Below are positions 36,079-40,568 of a DNA stretch of 40,568 nucleotides, piece after piece. Source of the DNA: Sphingobium ummariense RL-3 (GTDB taxonomy: Bacteria; Pseudomonadota; Alphaproteobacteria; Sphingomonadales; Sphingomonadaceae); contig NZ_AUWY01000054.1 in the NCBI RefSeq assembly GCF_000447205.1, positions 1 through 40,568 on the forward strand. The letters are read 5' to 3'. The notes beneath the pieces were generated by a model. The model was given only the letters and a program-made list of their open reading frames with translations. It was not told the DNA's origin and ran no database searches. Position numbers and translations under genes: made by a program. How positions within the stretch are numbered: position 1 is the stretch's first letter; the number at the start of each line of letters is the position of its first letter.

Positions 36079-36989
36079 GCCAGCCCGTTTCCTCGGCCGA
36101 CGCCAGCCTGCGCACCGGCCTGACGGCGGCGCTTGCCGCCTATGGCCTGTGGGGCCTGCTGCCGATCTTCTTCAAGCTGCTGCACCATGTCGATCCGGTC
36201 GAGGTGGTGACGCAGCGCATCCTGTGGTCGCTATTGCTGATCATGGGAATTCTCGCCGCGCGCGGAGGAATGGGGCCGTTCCTCGCGATTCTGCGCCAGC
36301 CGCGCCTGCTCCTCGCGCTCGCGGCGTCGGCGCTGTTCATCGGCGCGAACTGGACCACCTATGTCTGGGCAGTCAACGCCGACCATGTGATCGCCGCGAG
36401 CCTGGGCTATTTCCTCAACCCGCTGGTCAGCGTGGCGCTGGGCGTGGTGGTGCTGAAGGAAAGGCTGCGGCGCGGACAGATGGTGGCGATCGCCTTTGCG
36501 GCGGCCGGCGTCACGATCATGGCGGCAAGCGCGCTGACGACGCTGTGGGTCAGCATCGTGCTGGCGGTGTCCTTCGCCTTCTACGGGTTGATCCGCAAGA
36601 TGACCCCGGTGCCGCCGATGGCCGGGCTGGGCGCGGAGACGCTGCTGCTGGCGCCGCTGGCGGTGGCCTATCTTGCCTGGCTGTCGAGCCATGGCGGCAT
36701 CGGCTTCGGCCGCGACACGACGACGACGGCGCTGCTGATCGTGTCCGGAGCGGTCACGACCGTCCCGCTCGTTCTCTTCGCCACCGCGGCGCAGCGGCTG
36801 CCGATGGCGACGCTCGGCCTGCTGCAATATATCGCGCCGACATTGCAGTTCCTGTGCGGCGTACTGCTGTATGGCGAGACACTGAGCCACGGCCAGATGC
36901 TGAGCTTCGTGCTGATCTGGGTCGGGCTGCTGCTCTTCGCCACCGACGGCATCACCGCCGCGCGGCGCGCGCGGATGGCGACGGCCTGA
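36075..36989 (+). CDS. rarD: RarD-type EamA/DMT permease, probable CTG start
   Basis: 304 residues if it starts at CTG 36075. Ten membrane helices of the drug/metabolite transporter family; the RarD signature stretches are AAYGLWGLLPIFFKLLHHV, QRILWSLLLI, NWTTYVWAVNADHVIAASLG and YFLNPLVSV, and near the end LQYIAPTLQFLCGVLLYGE. No ATG, GTG or TTG exists in frame before the GTG at 36204, which would delete the whole first helix. CTG 36075 has GGAGG (36064-36068) 6 nt upstream and overlaps the previous stop as CTGA, just as ATGA overlaps do elsewhere here. The substrate is unknown. Confidence 0.85.
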   Translation: MSQPVSSADASLRTGLTAALAAYGLWGLLPIFFKLLHHVDPVEVVTQRILWSLLLIMGILAARGGMGPFLAILRQPRLLLALAASALFIGANWTTYVWAVNADHVIAASLGYFLNPLVSVALGVVVLKERLRRGQMVAIAFAAAGVTIMAASALTTLWVSIVLAVSFAFYGLIRKMTPVPPMAGLGAETLLLAPLAVAYLAWLSSHGGIGFGRDTTTTALLIVSGAVTTVPLVLFATAAQRLPMATLGLLQYIAPTLQFLCGVLLYGETLSHGQMLSFVLIWVGLLLFATDGITAARRARMATA

Positions 36990-36998
36990 AAAAGCGCC

Positions 36999-38330
36999 TC
37001 AGGCGAACTCGGTCGCCTCGAATCGCACGGGCTCGCCGATCGCGGCGTTGGCAAGAGTGTCTTCCCACATCACCCGATGGCCGCGCACGATCGTGCCCAC
37101 CGCCTTGCCGGTCAACTCCATCCCCTCGAAGGGCGACCAGTCGCAGCGCGAAGCGAGCCACTCGCTTCCGACGGTCCACTGTTTTTTGAGGTCGACGACC
37201 GTGAAGTCGGCGTCATAGCCGAGCGCGATCCGCCCCTTGCCGACGAGGCCGAACACGCGCTGCGGCCCTGAGGAGGTCAACTCGATGAAGCGCCGCAATG
37301 TCAGGCGTCCCTCCGCCACATGGTTCAGCAGCAGTGGCACCAGCGTCTGCACGCCGGGCATGCCGCTTGGGCTGGCGGGATAGGGCTTCGCCTTCTCCTC
37401 CTTCGTGTGCGGCGCATGGTCGCTGCCCAGCACGTCGGGCACGCCCTGGTTCAGCCAGTGCCACAGGCCGTGCCGGTGCGAGGCGGATCGGATCGGCGGG
37501 TTCATCTGCGCATAGGTGCCGAGGCGCGGATAGGCGTCCTCCGCCGCCAGCGTCAGGTGCTGGGGCGTCACCTCGCAGGTGGTGATGTCCTTGTTCTGCC
37601 CGATATATTCCAGTTCCGCCGGTGTCGTGACGTGCAGGATGTGGATACGACGCCGTGCCTTGCGTGCCAGGTGGATGATGCGCCGCGTCGCGATCATCGC
37701 GCTTTCGTCGTCGCGCCAGACCGGATGGGAGGAGGGGTCGCCCTCCACACGCAGATCCTTGCGCGCGTTCATCCGCGTCTCGTCCTCGGCATGGATGGCC
37801 ACGCGCCGCCAGCCCGACGCCAGCACGCGGGACAGGGCATCGTCGTCGTCGACCAGCAGGCTGCCGGTGGACGCGCCCATGAAGATCTTGACACCGGCCG
37901 TGCCCGGTATGCGCTCCAGCCGCTTCAACTCCTCGGCATTGTCCGCGGTCGCGCCGACATAGAAGGCATGGTCGCACCACATGCGATGATGGGCGCGGGC
38001 CAGCTTGTCGCGGATGCGTTTCTCGCTGTCGGTGTTGGGGTTGGTGTTGGGCATTTCGAACACGGCGGTGACGCCGCCCAGCACCGCGGCGCGGCTGCCC
38101 GATTCGAGGTCTTCCTTATGCTCCAGCCCCGGCTCGCGGAAATGCACCTGGCTGTCGATGCAGCCCGGCAGCACGTCCAGCCCGGTGCAGTCGATCGTCT
38201 CGGCCGCATCGCCCAGCCCCGTGCCGATGGCGGCGATCCGTCCCGCACGCACGCCGATATCTGTCCGTTCCGACCCGCCGGGGGTGTGGACGGTGCCGCT
38301 CTTCAGGATCAGATCGAATGTGTCGGCCAT
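36999..38330 (-). CDS. pyrC: dihydroorotase (class I, COG0044)
   Basis: 443 residues of the amidohydrolase superfamily. Metal and active-site residues visible: H63 and R65 in DSQVHFREPG, the carboxylated Lys K148 (VKIFMGASTG), H180, H233 and D304 (SDHAPHTKEEK). The first His of the usual HxH is Gln61, a variant seen in the QVHFREPG subgroup. Role: closure of carbamoyl-aspartate to dihydroorotate in pyrimidine synthesis, consistent with pyrE at 24.7 kb. The Gln variant leaves a related cyclic-amidase role possible, so the symbol is tentative. Divergent from the YgfZ-like gene; convergent with rarD (9-bp gap). Confidence 0.85.
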   Translation of the reverse strand: MADTFDLILKSGTVHTPGGSERTDIGVRAGRIAAIGTGLGDAAETIDCTGLDVLPGCIDSQVHFREPGLEHKEDLESGSRAAVLGGVTAVFEMPNTNPNTDSEKRIRDKLARAHHRMWCDHAFYVGATADNAEELKRLERIPGTAGVKIFMGASTGSLLVDDDDALSRVLASGWRRVAIHAEDETRMNARKDLRVEGDPSSHPVWRDDESAMIATRRIIHLARKARRRIHILHVTTPAELEYIGQNKDITTCEVTPQHLTLAAEDAYPRLGTYAQMNPPIRSASHRHGLWHWLNQGVPDVLGSDHAPHTKEEKAKPYPASPSGMPGVQTLVPLLLNHVAEGRLTLRRFIELTSSGPQRVFGLVGKGRIALGYDADFTVVDLKKQWTVGSEWLASRCDWSPFEGMELTGKAVGTIVRGHRVMWEDTLANAAIGEPVRFEATEFA

Positions 38331-38402
38331 GGCTCTTGTCTTTCTCCGCGCGCCCGGTGCGGACGTCTTGGCTGTCGTGCCAGTCTGTCCTACCTAAAGC
38401 CG

Positions 38403-39140
38403 ATGACCGGCACCACCCTGCGCGACCGCGCATTGCTCCGAATTTCCGGCGAAGAGGCACGGCCCTTCCTCCAGGGCCTGCTGACTCGCGACGTAGTGGG
38501 GCTCGAACCGGGCGGGCCGCGCTGGGGTGGGCTGCTGACGCCGCAGGGCAAGGCACTGTTCGACTTCATCCTGTGGGCGGACGGCGACGACGTGCTGATC
38601 GACTGCGAGGCGGGTCAGGCGGACGCGCTGGCGAAGCGGCTGGCCCTCTATCGCCTGCGCCGCAAGGTGGTGATCGCGCGCGAGGAGGGTCTGGCGGTGC
38701 ACTGGGCGCTGGAAGCGGAGGGCAAGCCCCTCGACCCGCGCCTGCCCGCGCTCGGCCACCGCTGGCTCGCTCCGGCGGACGAGGGCGACGCCTCTGCCGA
38801 CTTCCGCGCGCATCGCCTTCCGCTCGGCATATTCGAGGGCGCGGCCGAGCTGGGGCAGGACCAGACCCTGTGGCTGGAGACCAATGCGGAGGAACTGCAC
38901 GGCGTCGACTATGACAAGGGCTGCTATATCGGGCAGGAGAACACGGCGCGGATGCACTATCGCAGCAAGGTGAACCGTCGCCTGGTCGCCGTGCCGCTGG
39001 CGCAGGCGGACGAAAAGCGCCAGCGCGCGGCGCTGCCGGACATGGGCCTTTCGGTCGAGCTGCGGCGCGTGGAGGACCTTGACCCCGCAACGCTTCCCGG
39101 CTGGCTCGCGGATGCGCTTGCGAAGCAGGGCGCGGAATGA
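38403..39140 (+). CDS. ygfZ: YgfZ/GcvT-like folate-binding protein
   Basis: 245 residues. The diagnostic KGCYIGQE motif (172-179, Cys174) is present, in a GcvT-like folate-binding fold that begins LLRISGEEARPFLQGLLTRDV. The family supports Fe-S cluster maintenance using tetrahydrofolate, in the cytoplasm. The frame is open far upstream, but ATG 38403 gives the family N-terminus. It overlaps the glutaminyl cyclase gene by 4 bp (ATGA). Slightly short compared with E. coli YgfZ, mainly in the C-terminal domain. Confidence 0.92.
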   Translation: MTGTTLRDRALLRISGEEARPFLQGLLTRDVVGLEPGGPRWGGLLTPQGKALFDFILWADGDDVLIDCEAGQADALAKRLALYRLRRKVVIAREEGLAVHWALEAEGKPLDPRLPALGHRWLAPADEGDASADFRAHRLPLGIFEGAAELGQDQTLWLETNAEELHGVDYDKGCYIGQENTARMHYRSKVNRRLVAVPLAQADEKRQRAALPDMGLSVELRRVEDLDPATLPGWLADALAKQGAE

Positions 39141-39907
39141 ACCCGGTCGCCTTCCGCGATCTTCTCCGGTCGGTGCTGTTGTCCGTTCTGGTGCTGGCAT
39201 TCGCCGCACCGGCTCGCGCCGACACGCCCTGGAAGCTGGTCGCAGCCTATCCGCATGATCCGGCCGCCTTCACCGAGGGACTCTTCTATCTCGACGGCGT
39301 GCTCTACGAGAGCACCGGGCTGGAGGGGCAGTCCGAAATCCGCAAGGTCGCGCTCAAGACCGGCGAAATCCTCCAGCGCCGGGTCATCGATCCGCCCTAT
39401 TTCGGCGAGGGCATCGTCAACTGGGGCGAGCGGATCGTCAGCCTCACCTGGCGCCATCGGCTGGGCTTCGTCTGGAAGCTCTCCGACTTCACGCCGCTTT
39501 CCGACTTTCGCTACGAGGGCGAAGGCTGGGGCCTGACGCAGGACGGGCACAGCCTGATCATGAGCGACGGCAGCGCACAGCTGCGCTTCCTCGATCCCGA
39601 CACGCTGGCCGAGCAGCGGCGCATCACCGTCACCTGGAACGGCCGCGCGGTCGATAGGCTCAACGAACTGGAATGGGTGCGCGGCGAAATCTGGGCGAAC
39701 ATCTGGTACGACACGCATATCGCGCGGATCGACCTGGCGACCGGCGCAGTGATCGACTGGATCGATGTCGCGCCGTTGTTGAAGCAGGCGGGGGTGAGCG
39801 ACAGCGAGGCTGTCGCCAACGGCATCGCCTATGACGCGAAGACGGACCGGGTGTTCGTGACCGGCAAGAACTGGCCGAAGCTGTTCGAGATCAAGGTCGG
39901 GAAATAG
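39137..39907 (+). CDS. glutaminyl-peptide cyclotransferase, five-bladed propeller type
   Basis: 256 residues. Signal peptide about 1-28 (AFAAPARA), so it acts in the periplasm. The plant/bacterial-type QC features are AAYPHDPAAFTEGLFY, LYESTGLEGQSEIRKV, YFGEGI, FRYEGEGWGL, LNELEWVRGEIWANIWYDT and VANGIAYDAKTDRVFVTGKNW. It converts N-terminal Gln to pyroglutamate on exported proteins and peptides. Coupled to ygfZ by an ATGA overlap. The 5-oxoprolinase at 9.3 kb acts on free 5-oxoproline; no direct link is claimed. Confidence 0.92.
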   Translation: MNPVAFRDLLRSVLLSVLVLAFAAPARADTPWKLVAAYPHDPAAFTEGLFYLDGVLYESTGLEGQSEIRKVALKTGEILQRRVIDPPYFGEGIVNWGERIVSLTWRHRLGFVWKLSDFTPLSDFRYEGEGWGLTQDGHSLIMSDGSAQLRFLDPDTLAEQRRITVTWNGRAVDRLNELEWVRGEIWANIWYDTHIARIDLATGAVIDWIDVAPLLKQAGVSDSEAVANGIAYDAKTDRVFVTGKNWPKLFEIKVGK

Positions 39908-39964
39908 GGCCGCGCGCGGGCCGGAAGCATGGGTGGCTTGCGGTCAGAGGCGGCCGTAAGAAAT

Positions 39965-40056
39965 CGTTCGGGCTGAGCTTGTCGAAGCTCTTACTTTCTT
40001 TAAGGCGCTGTGCCTCAAGAAGAAGGGGAGCCCTTCGACAAGCTCAGGGCGAACGG
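39965..40056. repeat. REPIN-like inverted repeat, copy 2
   Basis: The left arm 39965-39990 and right arm 40030-40056 carry the same GAGCTTGTCGAAG core as copy 1 (1494-1588). The right arms of the two copies are identical over 27 nt. The central spacers are also alike, both with AAGGCGCTG and AAGAAG blocks, and similarity runs on to about 40090. It fills most of the 242-bp gap between the glutaminyl cyclase and crcB genes. Confidence 0.8.
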
Positions 40057-40149
40057 AGGGTGCGTCCGCTCCTCACCCCGAACCAGCCCATCGCAATGAT
40101 CGCCGCCATGCACCTTCCCCCAGGCCCCAAATCGCTATAGGACGGGGCG

Positions 40150-40533
40150 ATGACCAACATTCTTCTCGTCATGGGCGGCGGCGCGGTCGGCTCGCTGGCG
40201 CGCTACCTGCTGGGGCGGGCGGCGGGCGTGCTGCTGCCCGGCGCGGCCTGGCCCTGGGGCACGCTGTCCGCCAATATCCTGGGCGGTTTCGCCATGGGGC
40301 TGCTGGCCGGCTGGCTGGCGCGCTTTTCGCCGGCGTCGGGTGAGCCCTGGCGGCTGCTGATCGGCGTCGGGCTGCTTGGTGGCTTCACCACCTTCTCCTC
40401 CTTCAGCCTCGAAACCGTGCTCATGGTCGAGCGGGGGCAGGCCGGACTGGCGCTTGCCTATGCGCTCGTTTCCGTCGCGGGCGCGGTGGGCGCGCTGTTC
40501 GGGGGCCTGATGCTGATGCGGAGCGTCGCATGA
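40150..40533 (+). CDS. crcB: fluoride channel CrcB (Fluc)
   Basis: 127 residues, four membrane helices. Family features: GGGAVGSLARYLLGR, WPWGTLSANILGGFAMG (pore Asn) and LLGGFTTFSSFSLET with the Phe/Thr fluoride track. It works as a dual-topology dimer exporting F-. I see no fluoride riboswitch in the 93 bp upstream, which are mostly the REPIN tail. The stop overlaps the next start (ATGA). Confidence 0.95.
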   Translation: MTNILLVMGGGAVGSLARYLLGRAAGVLLPGAAWPWGTLSANILGGFAMGLLAGWLARFSPASGEPWRLLIGVGLLGGFTTFSSFSLETVLMVERGQAGLALAYALVSVAGAVGALFGGLMLMRSVA

Positions 40534-40568
40534 AGGGCCGTCCTCCGGGGAAGCCCTCCGGCCCGCCG
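40530..40568 (+). CDS. first codons of a gene cut by the window edge
   Basis: ATG 40530 overlaps the crcB stop (ATGA) and the frame stays open to the edge (13 codons, Gly/Pro/Lys-rich). Coupling makes a real gene likely. In related genomes crcB is often followed by an RluA-family pseudouridine synthase gene, but nothing visible here proves that. Confidence 0.5.
   Translation, partial: MKGRPPGKPSGPP

Noticed and set aside
37320..38402. Long N-terminal extension of the YgfZ-like frame
   Set aside because: It is antisense to the dihydroorotase gene; the family N-terminus begins at ATG 38403.
40057..40149. Fluoride riboswitch upstream of crcB
   Set aside because: No recognisable conserved riboswitch core; the short leader is largely the tail of the REPIN-like repeat.

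Overview
The window is high-GC chromosomal DNA from an alphaproteobacterium, most likely a sphingomonad (Sphingomonadales). The evidence is the aa3 cytochrome oxidase operon order (ctaC-ctaD-ctaB-small protein-ctaG-ctaE-DUF983-SURF1-thrC), the pyrE-pdxJ-acpS-lepB cluster, DUF1489 and DUF4169 genes, and two intergenic repeat families, one built on a GAGCTTGTCGAAG core and one on CCTCCCCT...AGGGGAGG arms, of kinds I associate with sphingomonads. No plasmid, phage or rRNA/tRNA signal was seen. Most of the window is core chromosome, with an accessory stretch at about 8.1-20.3 kb.

Layout. 1-2 kb: the end of an unidentified gene, a lipoprotein, and a short IS200/IS605-type element whose transposase is frameshifted before its catalytic tyrosine, then a REPIN-like repeat and a strong terminator. 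1.7-4.4 kb: cyclophilin, the MgtE Mg2+ channel, and DUF1489 and DUF4169 proteins. 4.4-8.0 kb (minus strand): a DNA-repair set in which a UdgX-type uracil-DNA glycosylase fused to a DUF4130-like domain is linked to its usual radical-SAM partner, here carrying an apparent one-base frameshift; a hemerythrin and a small membrane protein lie between them. 8.1-12.9 kb: a Tat-exported D-amino-acid-oxidase-like flavoprotein whose motif order looks circularly permuted, followed by a 1204-residue 5-oxoprolinase-type enzyme.

12.9-19.5 kb: the most unusual block. A four-gene minus-strand operon encodes an exported unknown protein, an exported caspase-SUMF1 fusion, a beta-barrel-like outer membrane protein and an exported papain-like protease with a DUF4384-like tail. 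A divergent gene encodes an exported metacaspase with the same kind of tail. Catalytic residues are intact in all three proteases. I infer a cell-envelope proteolytic module of unknown role.

19.5-25.3 kb: class II aldolase, rpsU, a membrane-anchored FKBP, an AI-2E family transporter, then lepB, acpS, pdxJ and pyrE. A structured repeat between pdxJ and acpS also supplies the acpS ribosome-binding site. 25.3-34.8 kb: a sigma70-like promoter and the complete cytochrome c oxidase structural and assembly operon, with a DUF3291 gene inside it, then thrC and an rRNA-methyltransferase-like gene. 34.8-40.6 kb: a second copy of the structured repeat, a lipoprotein, a small membrane protein, rarD (apparently starting at CTG), a dihydroorotase-family gene, a ygfZ-like gene, glutaminyl cyclase, a second REPIN-like repeat, crcB, and the first codons of a further gene.

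Long open frames antisense to real genes are a by-product of the high GC content and were left out. All functional calls rest on reading motifs by eye; no database search was run.
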